NCBI GenBank assembly: GCA_017984035.1
Contig: JAGOAF010000016.1
Span: forward strand, 1-26,505
Length of the DNA stretch: 26,505 bases
Source: Flavobacterium sp.
GTDB taxonomy: Bacteria; Bacteroidota; Bacteroidia; Flavobacteriales; Flavobacteriaceae
Reading direction: 5' to 3'
The position numbers and the translations under genes were made by a program. Of this stretch, positions 14,669-22,637 are shown one piece after another; the first letter of the stretch is position 1; each line of letters starts with the position of its first letter. The notes beneath the pieces are model-generated. The model was given only the letters and a program-made list of their open reading frames with translations, made no database searches and was not told the origin of the DNA.

Positions 14669-15034
14669 CTATTCTTCTTCTCGGTGTACTTTAGTAAAGT
14701 CAAATGCTGGAGTACAAATAGCAATGTATTCACAAGCTATCTCAAATGGGTTAGAATATTGAACTCTTGTATTTTTTTCAATTTTAATAGATTGTCCTGC
14801 TTCTAATACGATTGTCTCGTCTTCCACAATAAATTGTTTTTTACCACTTATTATATAAGTATATTCTTCAAATTCGGGTGTTTGAAAAGGTTCGCTCCAT
14901 CCAGGTGGCGCTATCATGTGTGCAACAGATACATTTGTATTGTCGGTACTGGCAAGACCGTGGTGTTCTTCAATTAATTTTCCGTCAGTTGTAGGGACAA
15001 CGAATGGATTATTTTGCAAAGTATACTTCTTCAT
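14669..15034 (-). CDS. Small cupin-domain protein lacking the usual metal ligands
   Basis: The 121-residue protein is a single cupin barrel. Motif 1 occupies about residues 44-63 and motif 2 about 80-95. In active metal-binding cupins motif 1 has HxH and a Glu, and motif 2 has a His. Here the HxH place reads SEPFQ (47-51), the Glu region reads EFEE (54-57), and the motif 2 His position holds Gln92. It may bind metal through other residues or act as a ligand-binding or non-catalytic protein. The glutamates make an ethanolamine-utilisation-like or Glu-ligated site conceivable. It converges on kmo with one base between the stops and has a possible minus-strand -7 box at 15106-15113. It is not the hydroxyanthranilate dioxygenase, which is longer and has a conserved iron site. 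Confidence 0.78.
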   Translation of the reverse strand: MKKYTLQNNPFVVPTTDGKLIEEHHGLASTDNTNVSVAHMIAPPGWSEPFQTPEFEEYTYIISGKKQFIVEDETIVLEAGQSIKIEKNTRVQYSNPFEIACEYIAICTPAFDFTKVHREEE

Positions 15035-15561
15035 AAATTTGTTTTATTTCTAGAATTTTAAAGCTGTATTGAATCTAATCTGTTTTGGGATTTGAGATTG
15101 GATTACAAACATATTAATTCTAAAAGAAAAATAGGTTTCAAATAATAGTTTAGTTTTTAATTCTGTATTTATTGGCTGTAGCCAATTCGTTTTTGCAGTG
15201 TTACTTAAAGGCAATTGATAGGGCTTAATTTCGGTCTATTTGAAGGAAATTAAGATGAACTACAACGTTTTTTTTAAAAAATTAAAAATTTTATATCCAA
15301 AATTTTTATGAAGTTAAATTGACAAATTAGCTAAATATAAGGCTTGTGGATGTGTTATTAGTATCAAACAATCGATTTCGTTATGTATTTTTTATTAAAA
15401 AAAATAAATTCAAAAAAAAATTCAATCGCTTCAACTAAAATTAACACTAATTAAATTAAAAAAAGTTTTTTTATTTAAACTAAAAATATAAATTTGCTCC
15501 ACTACAAGTTTATTTAAACACTAAAAAATTAAATTATTTAAAACTATTAAAATTAAAAAAA
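15035..15561. other. 527-base non-coding control region before the Ton operon
   Basis: No convincing gene lies here. The stretch is very AT-rich, most strongly in its last 200 bases, with long A and T runs. It holds a minus-strand TATGTTTG box (15106-15113) for the cupin gene and a perfect 7-bp inverted repeat with a two-base spacer (ATTGGCT 15171-15177, AGCCAAT 15180-15186). It also holds a perfect 9-bp inverted repeat (CTTAATTTC 15224-15232, GAAATTAAG 15246-15254) and the exbB -7 box. An 18-codon ORF at 15255-15311 is probably chance. The size and the palindromes suggest regulated expression of the Ton operon. Confidence 0.7.
15489..15496 (+). promoter_or_regulatory. -7 box of the exbB promoter
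   Basis: TAAATTTG is a perfect TAnnTTTG box. The leader from here to the exbB ATG is about 60 bases, nearly all A and T, which fits the A-rich, Shine-Dalgarno-free initiation of highly expressed Flavobacterium genes. No clear TTG is seen at -33. Confidence 0.5.
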
Positions 15562-16380
15562 ATGGCAAACGTTAAAAAAGAAAATGGACCAAAAGGTGGA
15601 GGAGCAATTTCAGGAATTATCATCGCAGCATGTATTTTTGTAGGATGGATTATTTGGAATTTTATCATGGGTAATGGAGCGAACTTCGAAGGAGGAGTAA
15701 ACACAGGTCACCCACTACCAGGAAACTATTTAGCAATGGTATATAAAGGAGGTCCTATCGTTCCAATTTTGTTAGGATGTTTATTGATGGTAATTGTTTT
15801 CTCTTTTGAGCGTTTTGCAGTTATTTCAAAAGCAGCTGGAAAAGGAAATTTAGATGTTTTCATGAAAACTGTTCAAGCTAGTATTACTAAAGGAGATATT
15901 GATGCTGCTATTGCTTCATGTGACAAACAACAAGGTTCTGTTGCAAATGCAATCAAATCTGCATTATTGAAATACCAAGACGTTAAAGCGGAAGGATTAG
16001 ATAGCGAAGCTGCTGCTGAAACTATTCACAAAGAAATCGAAGAAGCTACTTCATTAGAAATGCCAATGTTAGAGAAACACATGACTATCATCTCTACTTT
16101 AGTATCTTTAGGTACATTAGCAGGTTTGTTAGGAACTGTAACAGGGATGATTAAAGCGTTTGGTGCGTTAGCTTCTGCTGGAACTCCAGATCAAGCTGCA
16201 CTTGCAAATGGTATTTCTGAAGCATTGATTAACACTGCAACAGGTATCTCTACTTCTGCATTAGCAATTGTTACTTATAACTTGTTTACTTCTAAAATTG
16301 ATACTTTGACTTATTCTATTGATGAGGCTGGTAATACAATTGTAAATACTTACAGACACTTCAGAAGTTCAAAAAAATAA
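15562..16380 (+). CDS. exbB: ExbB/TolQ/MotA-family proton channel subunit
   Basis: ExbB forms the pentameric inner-membrane scaffold of the Ton motor, which uses the proton gradient to energise TonB-dependent outer-membrane receptors. The 272-residue protein begins with a transmembrane segment (about 16-36) and has a second one (about 65-85). A cytoplasmic stretch follows, then the two conserved C-terminal helices with TLAGLLGTVTGMIKAFGALA and the NTATGISTSALAIVTYNLF segment that line the proton pathway. The Thr-rich TVTGM stretch is typical of the family. It is the first gene of a seven-gene operon and is followed by a strong hairpin rather than a tight junction with exbD. TolQ is an alternative name, but the TonB partner favours ExbB. 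Confidence 0.93.
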   Translation: MANVKKENGPKGGGAISGIIIAACIFVGWIIWNFIMGNGANFEGGVNTGHPLPGNYLAMVYKGGPIVPILLGCLLMVIVFSFERFAVISKAAGKGNLDVFMKTVQASITKGDIDAAIASCDKQQGSVANAIKSALLKYQDVKAEGLDSEAAAETIHKEIEEATSLEMPMLEKHMTIISTLVSLGTLAGLLGTVTGMIKAFGALASAGTPDQAALANGISEALINTATGISTSALAIVTYNLFTSKIDTLTYSIDEAGNTIVNTYRHFRSSKK

Positions 16381-16393
16381 TTAATAATTAATT

Positions 16394-16428
16394 AAATAAG
16401 TTTTCCAGTTTTAGAAACTGACTTATTT
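16394..16428 (+). other. Strong hairpin between exbB and the first exbD
   Basis: AAATAAGT (16394-16401) pairs with ACTTATTT (16421-16428). CAGTTT (16406-16411) pairs with AAACTG (16415-16420) around a TAG loop, with only a four-base bulge (16402-16405) on the 5' side. No T run follows, so it is not an ordinary intrinsic terminator. It could protect the 3' end of exbB mRNA or mark a processing site, raising ExbB over ExbD. Confidence 0.6.
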
Positions 16429-16448
16429 GAATTATAAAATATAAAGTT

Positions 16449-17060
16449 ATGGCTGTAAAAGCGTCCAAAAAAGCTGCGTCTATTGATATGACGGCTATGT
16501 GTGATGTTGCCTTTCTATTGCTAACTTTCTTTATTTTGACTGCTACAGCCAAAATTCCAGAACCGTTACCAGTAGATACCCCAGCATCAACGGTACAAAC
16601 CAAATTGCCAGACACTGATTTAGCTACTATTACTGTAGGAAAAGGAAAAGTTTTCTTTGACTTAAAAGGTAGAGAAGTTAGAAAAAGAACTTTAGAATTA
16701 ATGGGTCAAAAGTATGAAGTTGCTTTTACTGAAGAAGAATCTGCAAAATTTGCTTTAATGGAAGGAATTGGAGTGCCAATTACAAGTCTAAAGCAATTAA
16801 TTGCAATGAAAAGCTCAGACAGAAGTAAAGCTGATTTACAACCTGGAATTCCTAAAGATTCTTTAGACAATCAGTTGTCTCAATGGATTCAAAATGCACG
16901 TATTGCAAACATTGAACTACAAGATAAAGAATTGCAAATTGCAATTAAAGGAGATGCTAGAGAAGAATATCCAGCTATTAAAAAAGTAATGGATATTTTA
17001 CAAGACCAAAAAATCAATAGCTTTAATTTAGTTACTGGTTTAAGAGCAAAAGATAAATAA
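16449..17060 (+). CDS. exbD: ExbD-family biopolymer transport protein, first copy
   Basis: ExbD is the single-span rotor subunit inside the ExbB pentamer. The 203-residue protein has a short basic N-terminus, then the transmembrane segment with the proton-carrying Asp19 in MCDVAFLLLTFFIL, and a periplasmic domain. The periplasmic part is longer than in E. coli ExbD (141 residues). The Asp is preceded by Cys18, not Val or Pro as in many homologues. A second, different ExbD follows 17 bases later, a duplication usual in Bacteroidota. The two may form a mixed dimer in the pentamer. Confidence 0.9.
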   Translation: MAVKASKKAASIDMTAMCDVAFLLLTFFILTATAKIPEPLPVDTPASTVQTKLPDTDLATITVGKGKVFFDLKGREVRKRTLELMGQKYEVAFTEEESAKFALMEGIGVPITSLKQLIAMKSSDRSKADLQPGIPKDSLDNQLSQWIQNARIANIELQDKELQIAIKGDAREEYPAIKKVMDILQDQKINSFNLVTGLRAKDK

Positions 17061-17077
17061 TATAAAAAGATACTAAA

Positions 17078-17635
17078 ATGGCTGAATTAAATACCGGCGA
17101 CGGTGGTGGTAAAAAAGGCGATGGTAAGGTAAGAAGTAAAAAGTCTGGCTCTAAGGTTGATTTAACAGCCATGGTAGATTTAGCATTCTTATTGATCACA
17201 TTCTTTATGTTAACCACAACCTTGTCTAAGCCCCAATCGATGAGTTTGGGATTGCCAGATAAAGAAGATAAACCAGATCCTAAAAACCAAGTTAAAGTTG
17301 ATGAAAATCGTACGATGACTATTCTTTTAGGAGATAACGATAAATTAGTTCGTTATGTTGGTCTTCTTGCAACTCCAGTTAAAGGTGGAGCGCCAAAAGA
17401 TTTTTCTTATGGAAAAGGCGGGATCCGCGAAGAGTTATTAGCTCGTAAAAAGCTGGTGCTTGAGTACACTGGAAATAAGGATAAAGGTATGATTGTAATT
17501 ATCAAACCAAGTAAAAAATCGAATTATCGTAACTTGGTAGATATATTAGATGAAATGGCAATTGTGGATGTACCAACTTACGCAATTGTTAATGACTATA
17601 CTCCTGAAGAAAAAAAATTGTTAGAAGGTAAATAA
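17078..17635 (+). CDS. exbD: ExbD-family biopolymer transport protein, second copy
   Basis: This second ExbD has 185 residues. It begins with a glycine- and lysine-rich cytoplasmic tail (GDGGGKKGDGKVRSKKSGSK, residues 8-27) that the first copy lacks. The transmembrane helix follows with the conserved Asp34 in VDLTAMVDLAFLLITFF, then a periplasmic domain. Apart from the membrane helix the two copies share little, so this is an old duplication with separate roles. Rotor pairing with the first copy or separate motors are both possible. Confidence 0.9.
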   Translation: MAELNTGDGGGKKGDGKVRSKKSGSKVDLTAMVDLAFLLITFFMLTTTLSKPQSMSLGLPDKEDKPDPKNQVKVDENRTMTILLGDNDKLVRYVGLLATPVKGGAPKDFSYGKGGIREELLARKKLVLEYTGNKDKGMIVIIKPSKKSNYRNLVDILDEMAIVDVPTYAIVNDYTPEEKKLLEGK

Positions 17636-17672
17636 TAATAGTATTTACTCAATAACCTAATAATTAAGAAAT

Positions 17673-18467
17673 ATGAAATTAGATATATTCACAAATCAAT
17701 GGCTTGATATTGTTTTCGAAGGGAAAAATAAGGCATATGGTGCTTATGAACTTAGAAAATCAAATACAAAAACCACAGTTAGAGCGTTAATTATTGGTGC
17801 AGTTTTATTCTCTGTACTTGTAGCTGCACCTCTTATTATGAGTTTGTTGCCAGATTCTTCAGGTGATGATGATAGTTTAGATACTAAAATCGTAACCATG
17901 AAGTTACCTCCAAAAAAGGAAGAGCCTAAAAAAGACCTTCCACCACCTCCACCACCTCCACCAAAAGTGGATCAAGTGAAATTTGTTAAGCCTGTTGTGG
18001 CTAAAGCAGAAGAGGTGACAGAGGAGCCACCAAAAATTACTGAAATTAAAGACAAGAAATTAGGTAACGAAACCATCAAAGGGGATCCTGATGCCGAATT
18101 GACTGTTGAACCTGTTGGGAATGGACCTGCAGCTGTAGTAGAAGAAGATAACAGCATTTATAATACTGCTGGTATCGAAGTAAAACCTGATTTCCCAGGT
18201 GGAATGGAAAAATTCTACAAATTTGTTGGTAACAATTACCAAACTCCAGAGGAAGACGGTTTGAAAGGTAAAGTTTATGTTACTTTCGTAGTTGAAAAAG
18301 ATGGTTCTTTAACTGATATCAAAGTAATTAGAGATATTGGATACGGTACTGGAAAAGAAGCTATCCGTGTTTTGAACAAATGTCCAAAATGGACTCCTGG
18401 AGAGCAAAATGGTAAGAAAGTTAGAGTACTTTATTCTCTTCCTATTACTATTCAATCTGCAGAGTAA
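17673..18467 (+). CDS. tonB: TonB energy-transducing protein
   Basis: TonB spans the periplasm and pulls on outer-membrane receptors for iron chelates, glycans and other large substrates. The 264-residue protein has a cytoplasmic head (1-37), which is longer than in E. coli TonB, and a transmembrane helix at about 38-59. A Lys/Glu/Pro-rich periplasmic linker follows with eight prolines in a row (90-97). The C-terminal TonB domain covers about 172-263 (GKVYVTFVVEKDGSLTDIKV, ending LPITIQ). The stop overlaps the next start in TAATG. Confidence 0.95.
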   Translation: MKLDIFTNQWLDIVFEGKNKAYGAYELRKSNTKTTVRALIIGAVLFSVLVAAPLIMSLLPDSSGDDDSLDTKIVTMKLPPKKEEPKKDLPPPPPPPPKVDQVKFVKPVVAKAEEVTEEPPKITEIKDKKLGNETIKGDPDAELTVEPVGNGPAAVVEEDNSIYNTAGIEVKPDFPGGMEKFYKFVGNNYQTPEEDGLKGKVYVTFVVEKDGSLTDIKVIRDIGYGTGKEAIRVLNKCPKWTPGEQNGKKVRVLYSLPITIQSAE

Positions 18468-18697
18468 TGATACAAAACTTTGTTAATAGTTTTCAGAAGA
18501 AATCGCTCAAAGAGCGATTTCTTCTCGTTATGGGGATTTTGTTTTTAATGTCATATCTTACTTTAGGTGTCTTGTTTATTTTCATGAAACCATTCCCATT
18601 TCCAATGCAATACAATTATAGGGTAGCATTTGGCGTTCTATTAATTGTGTATGCTATGATTCGTTTCTCAAGAATTATTAATGATAGTAAAAATTAA
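18467..18697 (+). CDS. Small two-span membrane protein of the Ton operon
   Basis: The 76-residue protein has a basic N-terminal tail (QKKSLKERF), then two hydrophobic segments at about 18-40 and 49-65 separated by a short loop with MKPFPFPMQYNY. The arrangement suggests two inner-membrane spans with both ends in the cytoplasm. Its ATG overlaps the tonB stop and the next gene starts three bases after its own stop, so it is translated together with them. I do not recognise a named family. It could help assemble or regulate the ExbBD-TonB complex, which is inferred only from its position. Confidence 0.8.
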   Translation: MIQNFVNSFQKKSLKERFLLVMGILFLMSYLTLGVLFIFMKPFPFPMQYNYRVAFGVLLIVYAMIRFSRIINDSKN

Positions 18698-18700
18698 ATT

Positions 18701-19615
18701 ATGAATTCTACGTTTAAATTAAGTGTTGCTTTTTGTGTTTTATTGGTATCAATTTCTTGTAATAAATCAGTAGATGCTAATCAAGAAACAATTCTGAAAG
18801 GAAATGCTACTTTACTAGTAGATGCTACTTTGATACCAGTGATGGAAGATCAAGTTCAGATTTTTGAAAGCAGGTATGATGCTACCATTACAATGAAAGG
18901 GCAATCGGAAACGGAAGTGATTCAGTCTTTGGTTAAAGATACTTCAAGTATTGCGGTATTGTCTAGAAAATTGAATGTGGATGAAATGAAGATTTTTGCG
19001 AAAAGAAAAATAATTCCAAAAACAACTCCATTTGCAATCGATGCTGTTGCCCTTATCAGGACGAAAAATTCTAATGATACTCTAGTTGATATTAAAGCTG
19101 TAATTGACTTTATGAATGGAAAATCTTCTCCAAAAATCAAAGGTTTAGTATTTGATAATCCGAACTCGAGTACAGTACGTTACATGAATAAATTGGCTGG
19201 TTTAACATCTATTCCTCAAAAAGGAGTGTTTTCTTTTGGAACTAACAATGAAGTTATTAAATTTGTATCGCAAAACGAGGGGATGATTGGTGTAGTTGGA
19301 TTAAACTGGTTAACGCAACCAAGACCAGAAATGCAACAATATGTGGATAAAGTTGCACTCTTAAGCGTGAAAGGAAATAATCAAAATGATTTTTACGCAC
19401 CTGATCAAAACAATATAGCTGAAGGTAAATATGCTTTGGCACGTGAATTATATATTGTTAATTGCCAAGGTTTTTCTGGATTAGGAATGGGCTTTGCTTC
19501 TTTCGTCGCTGGTGATATTGGTCAGCGAATCATATTGAAGTCAGGGTTGTTGCCTTACAAAGTACCTCCACGTAAATTAAGCATTCGAAATCAAATCAGT
19601 AACGATAAAAAATAA
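18701..19615 (+). CDS. PstS-like phosphate-binding lipoprotein
   Basis: The 304-residue protein is related to the periplasmic phosphate-binding proteins of the PBP type II fold. It has a lipoprotein signal peptide ending in SISC with Cys20 as the lipid-attachment residue. The family pattern is visible in the GNATLLVDATLIPVME stretch, and in the ADIKAVIDFMNGK- and VRYMNKLAG-like segments that alternate between two lobes. No PstC, PstA or PstB lies nearby, so it does not work as an ordinary transporter subunit here. Members of this position in Flavobacterium Ton operons may feed substrate to or sense something for the Ton system. Its ligand is unknown. Confidence 0.8.
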   Translation: MNSTFKLSVAFCVLLVSISCNKSVDANQETILKGNATLLVDATLIPVMEDQVQIFESRYDATITMKGQSETEVIQSLVKDTSSIAVLSRKLNVDEMKIFAKRKIIPKTTPFAIDAVALIRTKNSNDTLVDIKAVIDFMNGKSSPKIKGLVFDNPNSSTVRYMNKLAGLTSIPQKGVFSFGTNNEVIKFVSQNEGMIGVVGLNWLTQPRPEMQQYVDKVALLSVKGNNQNDFYAPDQNNIAEGKYALARELYIVNCQGFSGLGMGFASFVAGDIGQRIILKSGLLPYKVPPRKLSIRNQISNDKK

Positions 19616-19634
19616 ATTAACTATATAACTAAAA

Positions 19635-21302
19635 ATGAAAACATTTAAAATTTTCGGATTACTTCTTTTGGCTACTGTTTCAGTAGGACATGCTCAAGAT
19701 ATTAATCAAGCAAAAAAGGCAATTGATGCCGAAAAATATGAAGAGGCTAAAACAATTTTAAAATCCATTTTACAAGCAAAGCCTTCAAATGGTATGGCTG
19801 CTTTCTTTTTGGGAAATGTATACTTAACTCAAAGTGTTAAAGATTCAGCTACACTATCTTTTGAAAAAGGACTAAGTGCTTCAGAGGCTGCAAGATTCAA
19901 TCATATTGGTCTAGGTCAAATGGATTTGGATCGAAATGATACTATTGCGGCTAATGCAAAGTTTATTTTGGCAACCAAAGACATGCGTAAAAAAGATTTT
20001 GAAGAGTATGTGTATGTAGCTAGAGCCTACATGAACGCTGAAAAACCAAACTACAAAGCAGCTGTTGCAGTATTGAAACGTGCCTTAATCAACAATCCGA
20101 TGGATGCTCAAGTTCAGTTAGCTTTAGGTGATGCGTATTATGGTTTAAGTAATCAAAATGATGCTTACAAAGCGTATCGTGATGCATTCTCAGCTGACAA
20201 TACCTTGTTAAGAGCAAAAATGCAATTAGGAGTTTTGTTAAAAGGTGCTAAATCGTATGACGAAGCTTCAAAAGCTTACAATGAAGTGATTGCTATTAAT
20301 GCAAATTACGGACCAGTTTACAGAGAATTAGCAGAAACCTATTATAAAATTGCTCGTAACAAACCGTCTAAAGCGGCTGAAAATTTTAAAATTGCAATTG
20401 ATTATTACCAAAAGTACATGGACTTGACGGATTATTCTATCCACTCAAGAATGCGTCGTGCTGACTTTTTAATCTTAGCTAAAGAATACAAAGCCTTAGA
20501 AGAAGAAGCGAATAAAATGATTGAATTGGATAAAGTAAATCCAAGAATTTTCCGTTATTTAGGATATGCAGCTTTTGAAAATGGGAATGTAGATAAAGCA
20601 ATCCAATCTTTGGAAACGTTTACTTCTAATCCAGCTAGTAAAATTATAGCTAAAGATTTCCAAGTGTTAGGTTTAGCTAAAATTAAAAAAGGAACTAGTG
20701 CTGATGGACTTTCAATTGATCCTATAGCTTTTGAAGCTGGTTTAACTTCGATTAAGAAATCTATCGAAATGGAAGCTTTAGCTGTTGAAGATTTGAATGA
20801 GGTAGGTAAAAAAATGTTTGGTCAAAAATTGTATAAAGAAGCAGCAGCTATTTTTGAATTAGGTGCGGCTAATGCAGAATCTAAAAGTTATTTAGATGAC
20901 AATTTATACCTTGGTTTGTCTTTGTATTATGCTAATAATAAAAAAGATGTAAAACCTGAAATTGCTGGACTTCAAAAAGCAGATGCTGCCTTTGATAAAG
21001 TTTTAGTGGCTTCGCCAAGTTATTATGAAGCGTATTTATTTAAAGCAAGAACCAATAGTTTAATGGAAAACGATGAGAATACCATTAAATTTTACGAAGC
21101 ATACGTAGCGGCTGTAACTGCTAAGGGAGCTGAAGAGACTGCAAAACCAGCTGTAATTAAAAAAATCGCAGAAAGTTACAATACTATTGGAGCAACCTAT
21201 GCTAATACAGATAAAGTGAAAGCAGTAGAGTATTTCAATAAAACTTTAGTGATTGATCCAACCAATGCCTACGCATTGAGTTCAATCAAACAATTGAAAT
21301 AA
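19635..21302 (+). CDS. Secreted tetratricopeptide-repeat protein
   Basis: The 555-residue protein has a cleavable signal peptide (MKTFKIFGLLLLATVSVGHAQ, cut likely after GHA) and then many TPR helices, for example QLALGDAYYGLSNQNDAYKAY and YEEAKTILKSILQAKP. Such superhelices bind other proteins in the periplasm. It is the last gene of the Ton operon and is followed by a terminator. Bacteroidota commonly pair TonB operons with a TPR partner. Its binding partner is not visible in sequence. Confidence 0.88.
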   Translation: MKTFKIFGLLLLATVSVGHAQDINQAKKAIDAEKYEEAKTILKSILQAKPSNGMAAFFLGNVYLTQSVKDSATLSFEKGLSASEAARFNHIGLGQMDLDRNDTIAANAKFILATKDMRKKDFEEYVYVARAYMNAEKPNYKAAVAVLKRALINNPMDAQVQLALGDAYYGLSNQNDAYKAYRDAFSADNTLLRAKMQLGVLLKGAKSYDEASKAYNEVIAINANYGPVYRELAETYYKIARNKPSKAAENFKIAIDYYQKYMDLTDYSIHSRMRRADFLILAKEYKALEEEANKMIELDKVNPRIFRYLGYAAFENGNVDKAIQSLETFTSNPASKIIAKDFQVLGLAKIKKGTSADGLSIDPIAFEAGLTSIKKSIEMEALAVEDLNEVGKKMFGQKLYKEAAAIFELGAANAESKSYLDDNLYLGLSLYYANNKKDVKPEIAGLQKADAAFDKVLVASPSYYEAYLFKARTNSLMENDENTIKFYEAYVAAVTAKGAEETAKPAVIKKIAESYNTIGATYANTDKVKAVEYFNKTLVIDPTNAYALSSIKQLK

Positions 21303-21320
21303 TTAGCATATTCATACTAT

Positions 21321-21353
21321 AAAAAAACCGACAATTTTTTGTCGGTTTTTTTT
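21321..21353 (+). terminator. Intrinsic terminator of the Ton operon
   Basis: AAAAAAACCGAC (21321-21332) pairs with GTCGGTTTTTTT (21341-21352) around an eight-base AT loop, followed by another T. It lies 18 bases after the TPR gene. Confidence 0.92.
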
Positions 21354-21399
21354 ATGTCTTTTACCTAAATGAAGATAGGAAATGAATTTTGTAATTGAC

Positions 21400-21407
21400 T
21401 ATCTTTG
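21400..21407 (+). promoter_or_regulatory. -7 box of the queE promoter
   Basis: TATCTTTG is a perfect TAnnTTTG box 18 bases before the queE ATG and after the Ton-operon terminator. No TTG stands at the usual -33 spacing. Confidence 0.5.
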
Positions 21408-21425
21408 CCGCTTCAATAGAATTAG

Positions 21426-22058
21426 ATGTTATCAAAAGAAATACAATTAGAAGTAAATAAAGGAGCCATGTTGCCCTTGATGGAAGAATTTTATACCATC
21501 CAAGGCGAAGGTTCACATACCGGAACGGCCGCATATTTTATTCGAATAGGCGGTTGTGATGTGGGTTGTCATTGGTGCGATGTGAAAGAAAGTTGGAATG
21601 CCGAGTTGCATCCTCCTACAAATGTCGATTTAATTGTTGCCAATGCCACTAAGTATGCAGATACAGTTGTAGTGACCGGTGGAGAGCCACTCACTTGGGA
21701 CATGACCTTGCTAACTAAAAAACTAAGAGACAATAAGGTAAAAGTACATATTGAAACTTCAGGAGCCTATCCGCTTTCTGGAACTTGGGATTGGATTTGT
21801 CTTTCGCCAAAAAAATACAAATTACCTACGCAAACGGTTTATGATAATGCCGATGAGTTGAAGGTGATTATTTACAACAAACACGATTTTATTTTTGCTG
21901 AAGAGCAAGCGGAAAAAGTAAATAAAGATGCCATTTTATTTTTGCAACCTGAATGGAGTAAAAGAGAAGAAATGACCCCTTTGATTGTGGATTATGTTAT
22001 GAACAATCCCAAATGGCGCGTTTCGTTACAAACCCATAAATATTTGAATATTCCTTAA
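21426..22058 (+). CDS. queE: 7-carboxy-7-deazaguanine synthase (radical SAM)
   Basis: QueE converts 6-carboxytetrahydropterin to 7-carboxy-7-deazaguanine, an early step of queuosine biosynthesis. The 210-residue protein shows EFYTIQGEGSHTG, and the three cysteines of the 4Fe-4S cluster in CDVGCHWC (Cys44, Cys48, Cys51), the CxxxCxxC radical-SAM motif. The glycine-rich VTGGEPLTW segment binds S-adenosylmethionine. It is a single-gene unit flanked by terminators. The other early genes, queD and queC, are not nearby, while queA is encoded at 7526-8575. Confidence 0.95.
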   Translation: MLSKEIQLEVNKGAMLPLMEEFYTIQGEGSHTGTAAYFIRIGGCDVGCHWCDVKESWNAELHPPTNVDLIVANATKYADTVVVTGGEPLTWDMTLLTKKLRDNKVKVHIETSGAYPLSGTWDWICLSPKKYKLPTQTVYDNADELKVIIYNKHDFIFAEEQAEKVNKDAILFLQPEWSKREEMTPLIVDYVMNNPKWRVSLQTHKYLNIP

Positions 22059-22061
22059 TAA

Positions 22062-22093
22062 AAAAAACTCCAAACAATTGTTTGGAGTTTTTT
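22062..22093. terminator. Bidirectional terminator between queE and the YfiT-like gene
   Basis: AAAAAACTCCAAAC (22062-22075) and GTTTGGAGTTTTTT (22080-22093) form a perfect 14-bp stem with an AATT loop. The T run serves the plus strand and the A run the minus strand, so it ends both convergent genes. Confidence 0.92.
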
Positions 22094-22095
22094 AT

Positions 22096-22626
22096 TTACC
22101 AGCCTTTTCTTTTTTTTAATTCGGTAATATGTGCCAAATGGTGTAGTCCATGCCAGGCGTAGGTACCGATAATTTCTTTAATTTGGAATGAAGCATTGTG
22201 TTCGGGATGAATGAATGATTTTTCTAATTCGGTTACCGACAAGCTTTTCATTAGATATGCCAATCGAAAATGCAAACCTTCTAAAAAAGCTAGACTTGGT
22301 CCAACCGGCATTGTTGCATTATCGGCCATGTCTCCCCAACGGTCTTCGTAATAAAATTTTATCGTAGGATTGTCTTCGGTTAAAGCCCATTTAATTCGAA
22401 TAAAACAGTTCATATGACTGTCTGCACAATGATGTACCACTTGTCGAATAGTCCATCCGCTATCTCTATATGGCGTGTCCAATTGCTCATTGGTTAAGTG
22501 AACCACTTCGTTTTTTAACAGCTCTGGGAATTGGGCTATTTCTTGGATGCGTTCCACTAAATAGTCCGAAGTGTAGGATTCAGGTGCTTTAAATTTTCCG
22601 ATTGGATAACGTAATGTATCTTCCAT
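22096..22626 (-). CDS. YfiT/BstA-like DinB-superfamily protein
   Basis: The 176-residue protein belongs to the YfiT branch of the DinB four-helix-bundle superfamily, best known as putative metal-dependent hydrolases and, in Bacillus, bacillithiol S-transferases. The likely metal ligands are His66 in VVHHCADSHMN and His159 and His163 in WHGLHHLAH. This has the same spacing as the His67/His160/His164 triad of B. subtilis YfiT. It follows the methyltransferase gene on the same strand after 11 bases. The thiol substrate, if any, is unknown, since bacillithiol synthesis genes are not in the window. Confidence 0.88.
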   Translation of the reverse strand: MEDTLRYPIGKFKAPESYTSDYLVERIQEIAQFPELLKNEVVHLTNEQLDTPYRDSGWTIRQVVHHCADSHMNCFIRIKWALTEDNPTIKFYYEDRWGDMADNATMPVGPSLAFLEGLHFRLAYLMKSLSVTELEKSFIHPEHNASFQIKEIIGTYAWHGLHHLAHITELKKRKGW

Positions 22627-22637
22627 TATTAGTAGGG

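Noticed and set aside
8812..15034. A secondary-metabolite or mobile gene island around kynU, acylase, kmo and cupin
   Set aside because: No transposase, integrase, direct repeats or composition shift in the genes; they look like ordinary chromosomal metabolism genes.
15255..15311. 18-codon ORF with Tyr and Phe residues in the gap before exbB
   Set aside because: It is short, has no terminator or alternative pairing near it, is 250 bases from exbB, and that operon has no link to aromatic supply.
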